This document shows, in pieces, positions 6,811 through 14,018 of a stretch of 32,373 nucleotides of DNA. A program made the position numbers and the translations under genes. This stretch comes from a candidate division FCPU426 bacterium (GTDB lineage: Bacteria; Oederibacteriota; Muellerivitia; Muellerivitales; Muellerivitaceae), in the NCBI GenBank assembly GCA_030041545.1, contig JASHNQ010000049.1, forward strand, positions 1 to 32,373, in the 5' to 3' direction. Every line of letters begins with the position of its first letter. The first letter of the stretch is position 1. The notes under the pieces are model-generated. The model was given only the letters and a program-made list of their open reading frames with translations, did no database searches and was not told where the DNA came from.

Positions 6811-9182
6811 GGATCGGTCCCTTCAGCCAGGCCCAGGTCACAGGCCCTATCAATGAAGTTTTGGCGTTGAAAGGCCCGGGCCGACCACCTATTTTCTTCC
6901 CGCGACTTTTTCAATTTTCCCAAACAGACAGCCATGGCCCGGCATAGGTCGGTGCTCCACAGGCCTTGCTCCCATGCCCTTTTGCCGGATCCGGCGGCTT
7001 GGCCGCAGAGGCCCATTGAACTTTCCAAAATGGCCTGGCGCGCCCAACCTTCCGCCACATCTGAGTTGCGCTCAACCCATCCCGTAATGACTTTATACCC
7101 TTCTGCGGTTTGTTGATGGAAGAGATCTTTATCCATTTCCCCGAAATCCTTCTCCTGCAGCCCAGGCAATTCCAGCAAGGAGGCTGGAGGGGATGAAACC
7201 GGGTTATCATTTAAACGGTAAACAATTGAGTTGTCGTAAACCCACCTTGGCGTCATGTAAAGCGCCCAAAATTTTTTGTATTCTTCCTGCGCCATTCCCG
7301 CCAATTCAAATTTCCGGCTCCGAAAATACATATCCTCCGCCTCGGCCTTTTGGTACAGGAAAAAAACAACTCCTTCGCGTTTAAGAAGCCGGGCCAGTTG
7401 CTCCGCAGTGTGGCACGAAGAGGCCCATTCCAGGAAGATCGGTTTTTTCCAGGCAAAATCCACGAAGGCGGTGCGTTGGAGGGGATAGGCTTGAAAAACC
7501 CCGAAGGCGACCACCTTGTCCCTTGCATCCGAATTTTCCTGAATATCATGGTAGGCGGCATAAGTGTCCAAGCTCAGGGAATAATGCCGTTTTAGCCTCA
7601 AAAGGTTGTCCTCCATGCCCAACGCAGAGGCGTAAGGGGCTGTTGAATTCAACTGGGCAGAGAGGCAAAGCCAAATGCTGAAAGCCGTTGCGACCCCGAA
7701 AAGAATTTTCGGGCCCACCTTTTTCCCTTGGAAGGCCGCCTCCCAAGCCATGGCCGCGATCAAAACCAGCGCGAAGGCCCCACCGGAAGCGTGCCGCAGG
7801 TTGGTGCAGAACAAAATCCATCCCAGGAAGAAAACACCGCTGAATAGGAACAAAAAAGTTCCCAACCGGCTTTTAAGCGCCTTCCATGCCCATGGCAAGG
7901 CCATGAAAACCAGGGGTGTCCAAGCCGCAGCCACTGCGTTGTCCGGCGTGAAAAAAACCCTCCAAATCAGGCCCAGATGCCCTGCAAGCCCCAAGCCTTG
8001 GGGCAATCCCGTATCCTGCCAGAGACCTTTTTCCATTCCTGGTCCATAGCCAAAACTTGTCCCAAAAATGAAAGTGGCTAAGGGGTAAAGGGGGTTGCCG
8101 AAGGCAATCCAGTTTTTAAAGAACCACGGAAAAATCGGTAGCGCGAAAAACGTGATCAAGGACCAATGAAGCTTTAATTTTACTTTTTCAATGAATATCT
8201 CATAAAACCCAAGAACAACGACAGCAATAATCGCGAATACCGCCGTATATTTAACCGTAAAGGCAAAACCCAAAAAAAACACTGCAAGGGAAAGCCAAGC
8301 CTTGTTTTGGGGCTGCTCCATGGCTCTCCAAAGGCTATAAAGAGCCGCTCCCTCGAACAATGCCAAAAAACCCTCAACATAACCCCAAGAAAAAAGGGCT
8401 AGGAAAAAGGGGCAGGTCCAAAAAATCCAGTTCGCGGTAGTTCCTCTCCCACCCCATTCCTTGGAGAAAAGGCAAATCAGCCCGCACGCACCTACCGCCG
8501 CCAAAGCGCTGGACATCCTTGAAAGGCTCTCCCCCCCCAGGCTCCAAAAACCGGCCAGGATCAGTTCCGCGGCCTTGGGCATATCCCCCGTGTGGTTGGT
8601 CCAATGAAAAGGAATCTGGTGAAGCCTGGCGATTTCCTTGGCGTAGCGGAAGTGGTCCAAAACCGCGTCCCAAACAATGGGAGCGGAGAGGTATTCCGAA
8701 AGCCACAGGAGAAGGGGCAAAGCCAACAACAAAACAGTTTTGTTTTTAGGGGGTCCTTTCCAAGAATCGGAAACCGCCCTCCACTCAGCCCATCCCCGCC
8801 CCAATGCCGGGACGAAGAAAAGGAAAACCAAAGGCCCGTAAAGGATTTCGTTGATACCCAACCCGAACACGTAAAGGGAAAAAAAACAAAGGGCGAGAAA
8901 AAATCCAAACCATTGGGCGGATTTGTGGTCGAACAGGGGAAAGAGGCGCCTTTGAAAAAAATGAGCCCACCCCAGGAAACCCAGGCCCAAGGGGACTAAA
9001 AGAAAAAAGGCGCGGAGCTTATCAGCTCCCAAAAACCAAAAAAGTGAAAAATCCCATTGGGTGTCCTGTAAAAGTCGGAGGGAGGGGAAAAAAGCGTGAG
9101 AGGCGTTCCCATAAAAACCAACGCCATAGACGAACAGTGCGAGGATGAAGACGGAAGCCAGGATTTTAACCAACCCATCCAC
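6807..9182 (-). CDS. Large multi-pass membrane protein, GT-C glycosyltransferase-like
   Basis: A 791-aa protein with about a dozen hydrophobic segments in the first 530 residues and a soluble C-terminal part of about 250 residues. The first long extracytoplasmic loop carries an acidic stretch (SAPIVWDAVLDHFRYAKEIAR) like the catalytic loop of GT-C lipid-linked sugar transferases (ArnT/PMT type). I see no motif diagnostic of one subfamily. It would use a polyprenyl-phosphate sugar on the periplasmic face. The start is GTG at 9180-9182. It overlaps the small FlgD-Ig-like gene downstream by 4 bp, so both are likely one operon. The donor and acceptor are unknown. It could also be a non-catalytic O-antigen-ligase-like protein. 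Confidence 0.55.
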   Translation of the reverse strand: MDGLVKILASVFILALFVYGVGFYGNASHAFFPSLRLLQDTQWDFSLFWFLGADKLRAFFLLVPLGLGFLGWAHFFQRRLFPLFDHKSAQWFGFFLALCFFSLYVFGLGINEILYGPLVFLFFVPALGRGWAEWRAVSDSWKGPPKNKTVLLLALPLLLWLSEYLSAPIVWDAVLDHFRYAKEIARLHQIPFHWTNHTGDMPKAAELILAGFWSLGGESLSRMSSALAAVGACGLICLFSKEWGGRGTTANWIFWTCPFFLALFSWGYVEGFLALFEGAALYSLWRAMEQPQNKAWLSLAVFFLGFAFTVKYTAVFAIIAVVVLGFYEIFIEKVKLKLHWSLITFFALPIFPWFFKNWIAFGNPLYPLATFIFGTSFGYGPGMEKGLWQDTGLPQGLGLAGHLGLIWRVFFTPDNAVAAAWTPLVFMALPWAWKALKSRLGTFLFLFSGVFFLGWILFCTNLRHASGGAFALVLIAAMAWEAAFQGKKVGPKILFGVATAFSIWLCLSAQLNSTAPYASALGMEDNLLRLKRHYSLSLDTYAAYHDIQENSDARDKVVAFGVFQAYPLQRTAFVDFAWKKPIFLEWASSCHTAEQLARLLKREGVVFFLYQKAEAEDMYFRSRKFELAGMAQEEYKKFWALYMTPRWVYDNSIVYRLNDNPVSSPPASLLELPGLQEKDFGEMDKDLFHQQTAEGYKVITGWVERNSDVAEGWARQAILESSMGLCGQAAGSGKRAWEQGLWSTDLCRAMAVCLGKLKKSREENRWSARAFQRQNFIDRACDLGLAEGTDP

Positions 9183-9225
9183 CTTTATCCGCCAGCATTC
9201 CCTGAACGGCCCTATTCCGAAAGGG

Positions 9226-9253
9226 TTGATTATCAGGGGTTGCCCGTTATAAT
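9226..9253 (+). promoter_or_regulatory. Promoter of tRNA-Leu
   Basis: -35 TTGATT (9226-9231), 16-nt spacer and perfect -10 TATAAT (9248-9253), ending 42 bp before the tRNA. It faces away from the minus-strand membrane protein gene. Confidence 0.7.
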
Positions 9254-9295
9254 ACGCTTCCTCGCTTTTTCAGGAAACCTGCTTTTTCAAGCGAA

Positions 9296-9378
9296 GCCCG
9301 GGTGGTGGAATTGGCAGACACGTACGCTTGAGGTGCGTATGGGCGACCGTGCGGGTTCGAGTCCCGCCCCGGGCACCA
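9296..9378 (+). tRNA. tRNA-Leu (anticodon GAG), CCA encoded
   Basis: The cloverleaf can be drawn fully. The acceptor stem GCCCGGG (9296-9302) pairs with CCCGGGC (9368-9374). The anticodon stem TACGC/GCGTA (9323-9327, 9335-9339) carries loop TTGAGGT with anticodon GAG at 9330-9332. The variable arm is long, as expected for class II tRNAs. The T stem GCGGG/CCCGC (9351-9355, 9363-9367) holds loop TTCGAGT. Discriminator A9375 and an encoded CCA follow. Anticodon GAG reads CUU and CUC leucine codons. Confidence 0.97.
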
Positions 9379-9386
9379 TTTACATT

Positions 9387-9421
9387 AAAAGCCACGAAAC
9401 AAAATGTTTCGGGGCTTTTTT
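9387..9421 (+). terminator. Rho-independent terminator of tRNA-Leu
   Basis: AAAAGCC-A-CGAAAC pairs with GTTTCG-G-GGCTTTT around a 5-nt loop (9401-9405), with one A/G mismatch, and a run of six T closes it. It starts 8 nt after the tRNA CCA end. Confidence 0.9.
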
Positions 9422-9525
9422 CATTTATTTTAAGGACTCGGATCCATGGGAATGGATTGGGGGAAACGGGAGTTCCCTCGTCTTTCAAAGGGGTACGTTG
9501 GGGCTTGGCCCCCTACGAACGAAGT

Positions 9526-9551
9526 GGTTGAATGCCCCGCCCTGAGCACCA
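9526..9551 (+). repeat. Degenerate duplicate of the tRNA-Leu 3' end
   Basis: The 26 bases from GGTTGAATGCCC to GAGCACCA match the tRNA T-arm and acceptor end at 9354-9378 (GGTTCGAGTCCC to GGGCACCA) with a few substitutions and gaps. Both copies end in CACCA followed by TTT. They lie about 170 bp apart in the same orientation. This could be an attachment-site relic of a lost integrated element or a decayed tandem tRNA copy. The 100 bp between contain a hairpin (GGGGC-TTG-GCCCC) but no integrase. Confidence 0.4.
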
Positions 9552-9599
9552 TTTTCACATCTTCCTAGTGAATGAACTTTTGGGAATCTTCACCATTTG

Positions 9600-10235
9600 T
9601 TAATTCAGAAGTTTCTCTACAAGATCCCTGAAGGACGCAAAGCTGTAATCGGGGTCCTGGCATTTCCCAAAGCCGTATTCGACAAAGGCAAAGGGTATGC
9701 CGCAGTCACGGGCGGCCCTTTGGTCGCCCTCCGCATCACCCACCATCAGGGGATTCCGCAAGCCGTTGCGTCTCGCCAGGTCCCTCAAATTTTCCGTCTT
9801 CGTCCGACCGGTATTCCCCCAGCATTCGAAATCCCGAAAAAACGGGCCGAACCCGCTCCACTCCATAAAGGTTTCGACGTACCCCGCCTGACAATTGCTG
9901 ACAATGAAAAGGGAATATATCCCGGCCAAGTCACGAAGTCCCTCGCGGACTGCGGAATAAATCAAACCGCCTTTTTCACGGACCATTCGGTTGTCTTCTT
10001 CGATGGTTTCGATACATATTTTTTGGATGGTTTCTTCAGGCAAGCCTTTGAAGGTTTCACGGATGCAGGTTTCGTGGGGCTTTCCGGTCACGGCCCGGAC
10101 ATCGGCCGCCGTAATGGCTCGAAAGGAAATTCCATTGCGGATGGCCACGTTATTCCACGCCATGGAGCAGGTATGGCAGGTATCCCAAAGGGTCCCATCC
10201 AGGTCAAAAATCAACGAATCAAACCGGTCGGGCAT
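9600..10235 (-). CDS. HAD-superfamily phosphatase (phosphoglycolate phosphatase-like)
   Basis: A 211-aa enzyme with all four haloacid dehalogenase motifs. Motif I is DLDGTLWD at about residues 11-18 (nucleophile plus acid/base Asp). Motif II is the Ser of IVSNC, motif III the Lys in GRTKTENL, and motif IV GDAEGD. The helical cap between motifs I and II fits the phosphoglycolate phosphatase/beta-phosphoglucomutase subgroup. It probably hydrolyses a small phosphorylated metabolite; the exact one cannot be deduced. The ATG start lies 3 bp after the stop of the upstream secreted-protein gene, so the two are co-transcribed. Confidence 0.85.
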   Translation of the reverse strand: MPDRFDSLIFDLDGTLWDTCHTCSMAWNNVAIRNGISFRAITAADVRAVTGKPHETCIRETFKGLPEETIQKICIETIEEDNRMVREKGGLIYSAVREGLRDLAGIYSLFIVSNCQAGYVETFMEWSGFGPFFRDFECWGNTGRTKTENLRDLARRNGLRNPLMVGDAEGDQRAARDCGIPFAFVEYGFGKCQDPDYSFASFRDLVEKLLN

Positions 10236-10238
10236 CGG

Positions 10239-11285
10239 TTATTTCAATTTTTCCTTCAATGCCAAAGCGTCCGGATTATCCGCTTGAAAGGAGAAGGCGA
10301 TTTTCAGGTAGTAACTGGCGTCCTTCTTGCTGCCCATGTCCAAAAGGGTTGAGGCCACCGCGGCGTAATAGCTGGACCTCATGCCTTTGATGTCCTTGGA
10401 TGGCACCTTTTTCTTTTGAAGCTCGGCAAAAAACGCCCCGGCTTTCTGGCCCAAAATCACAATCTGGCCTTTTTTCAGCAGCTCCGGCACTAATTCCGTG
10501 TTCAATCTCGTTGCAGACGCTTGCGCGTCAAGGGGCTCATCCCACCAACCGTTTTTGGAAGGGTGGCTGGGTTTAGGCGCTTGGGGGACGGAAGCCACCG
10601 TGGCCGCGTTCGAAGCAGGCTGGGGTTGGGCTATAGAATCTCCCGACCATCCGGCCAAACCACCTACGGCAGGCTTCGCCTCGCCGAAGCCGTCCTTGGC
10701 GTCGTTCCAAGTCAAGACATGTTCGGCCTCGCCCTCGTCCTTTGGAACGGCTTTGGAAGAACACCAAATGTCAACACCCTCGAATTTCGCGAAACCTTGG
10801 GGAGCAACGGCGTCCAGCACTTGTTTCATTTTCCCATCCTCATAGACGAACCCTTTTAGGACCTGGCTTCCGTTCAAGTCGTCCCTCAGGAATACCAGGA
10901 CGGGGGCCTTCTTTTCGGGGATTTTAAAAAGCCTGATCCACTGGATCGTTCCACCCTCGTCCTGGAAGCCATTTTCATATTTTTTCTGGTCGGGGTTGTA
11001 AAAGCAGACGTTGAACGTCTGGTTATGGGGCTTATCCAGTTCGTTCACTGGAGCCGATTGGCGGTAAATGAGCAGCAGATCTTTTTGGCCGATGCCGCGG
11101 ATATCCTCAAAATCGAATAAGCCTTTGCTATCGATCGTTCCATCTTCATCCAGCCAAGGGAGGTTTTCCAAAAGGTGGTCCGGCGGTAGGATGGAATCCA
11201 TCCACTGGTTTTGGGCCCCAAGCCGGCCGGTCATCACAACGAAAAACCCCAACCCGAAGAGTATTGCTTTGCAGGAAATCCTCAT
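10239..11285 (-). CDS. Secreted protein of unknown function with helical C-terminus
   Basis: A 348-aa protein not recognised as a known family. A clear signal peptide (MRISCKAILFGLGFFVVMTGRLGAQ, cut after about residue 24) sends it across the inner membrane. Residues 40-200 look like a beta-rich domain with repeated acidic DE/DG turns. Residues 205-250 form a Pro/Ala/Ser-rich linker. The last 90 residues are helical and end in a TPR-like pattern (YYAAVASTLLDMG, ASYYLKIAFSFQADNPDALALKEKL). The ATG start has GAGG 7 nt upstream. It is followed at once by the HAD phosphatase gene and preceded by the SDR gene with a 22-bp gap, so it may end the same transcript as the SDR. Confidence 0.6.
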   Translation of the reverse strand: MRISCKAILFGLGFFVVMTGRLGAQNQWMDSILPPDHLLENLPWLDEDGTIDSKGLFDFEDIRGIGQKDLLLIYRQSAPVNELDKPHNQTFNVCFYNPDQKKYENGFQDEGGTIQWIRLFKIPEKKAPVLVFLRDDLNGSQVLKGFVYEDGKMKQVLDAVAPQGFAKFEGVDIWCSSKAVPKDEGEAEHVLTWNDAKDGFGEAKPAVGGLAGWSGDSIAQPQPASNAATVASVPQAPKPSHPSKNGWWDEPLDAQASATRLNTELVPELLKKGQIVILGQKAGAFFAELQKKKVPSKDIKGMRSSYYAAVASTLLDMGSKKDASYYLKIAFSFQADNPDALALKEKLK

Positions 11286-11307
11286 TGTTGTACCTCGTAA
11301 AAACAGG

Positions 11308-12312
11308 CTAAGGTTTCAGCCAGCCTGCCTTTAAATAAAACTCCACCGTCTTCCGTATCCCTTTTTCAATATCCATCCGGGGTTTGAACCCCAATTCCCG
11401 TTGAATCTTCCGGCTGTTGCAAACCCAGCCGGGAGCCCTCCCCTCCTTGACTTTGTCGCTGCTGACAATGGGAGGGAGAAAGGATTTCCCCGTCCAACGG
11501 GCGGTCCAGTCCCCCAATGAAGCCACTATTCTAACGATTCCTAATGGAACATTGAAAGTTTTATACGTTTTTTTCAGGGTCTTCCCGATTTGGGCGGATA
11601 ATTCGTTCCAATCACAACTTTTTCCATCGGAAACAAAGTAAGTTTGGCCCTTGGCCCTGAATGAATGGGCGGCCAAGAGGATGGCTTCCACCAAGTCGTC
11701 CACGTAGATAAAACTGACCCTTTGAGTACCGTCCCCCCCATTGACAACCAGCCCCTGGCGGACCCTTTTGAAGTATTCAAAAATGTCCGTTTCCCGGGGC
11801 CCATAAACGGCACCGGGCCTCAAAATCGTCACTTCGAATCTTTTTCGGAACGACAGGGCCGTTTCCTCGCCCATCCGCTTGGTTTGTCCATAAAAACTCA
11901 CGGGACGACAACGCGTGCGCTCGTCGATCTCCCCGCCCTTTGGCGACGGGCCTGCGGCAGAAAGTGAACTCACGTAAACCAGCCTTTTGACTCCCTTTTC
12001 TCCCGCGGCCGCCTCGCAAACGTTCCTCGTCCCTTCCACGTTGACCTTCGCATAAGCCGAAAAGTCCGCACCCCTCAAGAGCCCAGCCAAGTGATAGACG
12101 ATCTTGACACCCTTTACGGCTTTCCGGATGGATTCCAAATCCGTCACGTCACCATAGCACAATTCCATGAAGGAGCTTGGTTTGAAAGGAAGCCGGCTCG
12201 TGGGGCGGACCAATAGTTTGACGCGGACCTTACGGCGGGCGATGGCCTCAGCAAGGTGGCTCCCGACAAAACCGCTGGCCCCGGTGATTAGGGAAGATGT
12301 TCGTAAATTCAC
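11308..12312 (-). CDS. NAD-dependent SDR epimerase/dehydratase family protein, candidate ceramide reductase (CerR-like)
   Basis: An extended short-chain dehydrogenase of 334 aa. The nucleotide-binding motif G11-A-S-G14-F-V-G17 sits at the very N-terminus and the catalytic Y141-G-Q-T-K145 follows SSLSAAG. I chose the GTG at 12310-12312, preceded by GGAAGA. The open frame could begin at a TTG at 12519, but the extra 69 residues look non-homologous to the family. It lies divergent from a serine palmitoyltransferase-like gene and a GNAT gene. In Caulobacter an SDR of this kind (CerR) reduces the 3-keto group in ceramide synthesis. That role is inferred from context; other options are a sugar-nucleotide epimerase or a hydroxysteroid-type dehydrogenase. 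Confidence 0.8.
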   Translation of the reverse strand: MNLRTSSLITGASGFVGSHLAEAIARRKVRVKLLVRPTSRLPFKPSSFMELCYGDVTDLESIRKAVKGVKIVYHLAGLLRGADFSAYAKVNVEGTRNVCEAAAGEKGVKRLVYVSSLSAAGPSPKGGEIDERTRCRPVSFYGQTKRMGEETALSFRKRFEVTILRPGAVYGPRETDIFEYFKRVRQGLVVNGGDGTQRVSFIYVDDLVEAILLAAHSFRAKGQTYFVSDGKSCDWNELSAQIGKTLKKTYKTFNVPLGIVRIVASLGDWTARWTGKSFLPPIVSSDKVKEGRAPGWVCNSRKIQRELGFKPRMDIEKGIRKTVEFYLKAGWLKP

Positions 12313-12411
12313 ATGAGTCTTCCAAAAAGGATGAGAGGGCTTGGTTTTCAGCTTATTCACCCCAAGGCCACGAAAAGAGAATACGGGGGGCGGTTCCCAA
12401 TGGCAAAATGT

Positions 12412-12441
12412 TTGAATCGGAAGGGGGCCTACGTTTATAAT
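12412..12441 (+). promoter_or_regulatory. Candidate promoter of the serine palmitoyltransferase-like gene
   Basis: -35 TTGAAT (12412-12417), 18-nt spacer, perfect -10 TATAAT (12436-12441). It would give a leader of about 195 nt before the ATG at 12644, containing the perfect inverted repeat at 12467-12486. Confidence 0.45.
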
Positions 12442-12466
12442 GCCCCTCACTTTGCCCTGAATTTTA

Positions 12467-12486
12467 AGGGGCCTTCCAAGGCCCCT
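12467..12486. repeat. Perfect palindrome in the divergent SDR/SPT promoter region
   Basis: AGGGGCCTT-CC-AAGGCCCCT is a 9-bp perfect inverted repeat with a 2-bp centre. It lies just downstream of the candidate plus-strand promoter. Its symmetry suits a dimeric repressor site or a transcript hairpin. The rest of the 331-bp gap (12313-12643) shows no other gene. Confidence 0.5.
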
Positions 12487-12643
12487 GGGCCGGATGTCTT
12501 TTACCATAAAAACGCCCAATCGTCAGCCTTTGGTTAAAACACCCATGAGCACTATTGAAGAGGTGTTTCCCTGAAACTTCAGTCTTCGGCATTGTTACTT
12601 TTCCGTAAACAGATGCTCATTTTTAAGAAATCAACGAGGGATC

Positions 12644-13840
12644 ATGGACATTTTCAATAAAGCCAATAATTGGACCGCTGCGGACGATGTTCGGAAGGCG
12701 GGCGTCTACCCTTATTTCCGGCCCAACACTTCACAGCTGGGCACAGAGGTCACTATTGGCGGCAAGAAAATGATCATGGTGGGTTCCAACAATTACTTGG
12801 GACTCGTCACCCATCCCGAGGTCCTAGAGGCTATGATCCAGGCCATCCGCAAGTATGGCTCGGCCTGCACCGGCTCCCCTTTCCTGAACGGCACCCTGGA
12901 CATCCGGGTGGAATTGGAGGAAAGGCTCGCAGATTTCGTGCGCATGGAATCGGCGCTGGTTTATTCAACCGGCTTCCTGGCCAATCTGGGGGCCCTCTCC
13001 ACCATTGCTACGCGGGGTGACTATATCCTCTCCGACCGCGAAAACCATGCCTCCATCGTGGACGGTTGCAAGCTTTCCTTCGCCAAGACCGTCAAATACG
13101 AACACAATAACGTCGAAGACCTGGAAAGGGTCCTTGCCAACCATAAAGGGAACCCCATGTTGATCGTCACTGACGGCGTCTTCTCCATGGGAGGCGACGT
13201 CACCGAATTACCTAAGATTGTAGAGCTAAAGAAGAAATATGGGGCGCGGCTAATGGTTGATGAAGCCCATTCTCTGGGTGTCCTAGGTCCCAACGGCGAA
13301 GGAACTGGAGCCCATTTCGGGGTTCAAAAGGATGTCGATATGGTCATGGGTACCTTTTCCAAGTCCTTGGTTTCCATTGGGGGATTCATCGCGTCCACCC
13401 ACAAGGTCATCGACTATTTGCGTCATAACAGCCGGCCTTTGATCTTCACCGCCAGCCTTTCCCCCGCCGACACGGCGGCGGCCCTCAAAAGCCTCGAAAT
13501 CATAAAGCGGGAACCCGATCGCAGGGAGCGCCTCTGGGCCATCATCCACCGTATGCGCTCCGAGTTCAAAGCCATGGGGTGGAACACACTCAACACCAAC
13601 TCGGCCATCATTCCCCTCATGGTGGGAGACAATATGAAGACCTTTGCCATGACCAAGGAACTGGGGGAAATGGGGGTTTTCGCAACGCCTGTCGTCTCCC
13701 CGGCTGTTCCACCCGAATCGACGCTCATCCGCACCAGTTACACCGCGACCCACACCGACGCCCAACTTAGTCACGTCCTAGAGTGCTTCCACAAGGTCGG
13801 CCGAAAGTACGGCATTATCCCTTCCGGCGTGCCCGTCTGA
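12644..13840 (+). CDS. spt: Alpha-oxoamine synthase, probable serine palmitoyltransferase
   Basis: A 398-aa PLP enzyme of the family that condenses an amino acid with an acyl thioester (Spt, BioF, Kbl, HemA). The PLP lysine is K240 in GTFSKSLVSIGGF. Stacking histidine H135 lies in ENHAS, and D206-E-A-H209 contacts the cofactor. The substrate motif GSNNYLGL lies at 47-54 and GSPFLNGT at 77-84. The GTFSKSL-SIGGF form is the one I associate with bacterial serine palmitoyltransferases, and a GNAT and an SDR flank the gene, so sphingoid-base synthesis is favoured over biotin (no other bio gene is near) or threonine breakdown. The product would be 3-ketosphinganine-type base. The ATG start has GAGG within ACGAGGGATC upstream. 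Confidence 0.82.
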   Translation: MDIFNKANNWTAADDVRKAGVYPYFRPNTSQLGTEVTIGGKKMIMVGSNNYLGLVTHPEVLEAMIQAIRKYGSACTGSPFLNGTLDIRVELEERLADFVRMESALVYSTGFLANLGALSTIATRGDYILSDRENHASIVDGCKLSFAKTVKYEHNNVEDLERVLANHKGNPMLIVTDGVFSMGGDVTELPKIVELKKKYGARLMVDEAHSLGVLGPNGEGTGAHFGVQKDVDMVMGTFSKSLVSIGGFIASTHKVIDYLRHNSRPLIFTASLSPADTAAALKSLEIIKREPDRRERLWAIIHRMRSEFKAMGWNTLNTNSAIIPLMVGDNMKTFAMTKELGEMGVFATPVVSPAVPPESTLIRTSYTATHTDAQLSHVLECFHKVGRKYGIIPSGVPV

Positions 13841-14018
13841 ACTTCGGCCGGGTTACACCATGGTAACAGAAATGAAGAAGGGATTTTTTATCAGCTCTAT
13901 TCGTGATTTTTGTTGTAATCTAGGGTCCCTTATCCCTTCGACTTAAATCAAAGCCAATAGCGTCTAAAGTAAACCGTAGAATTTAATTCCATTTTGGTTT
14001 CTATTGAAGGAGGAGCCA

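Noticed and set aside
12313-12519. N-terminal extension of the SDR protein to the TTG at 12519
   Set aside because: The added 69 residues do not look like the family, and the nucleotide-binding motif belongs near the N-terminus. The GTG at 12312 has a ribosome site.
13841-13880. Small inverted repeat GTTAC/GTAAC after the Spt-like gene as a terminator
   Set aside because: Only a 5-bp stem and no adjacent T-run. The following GNAT gene may be read through from it.
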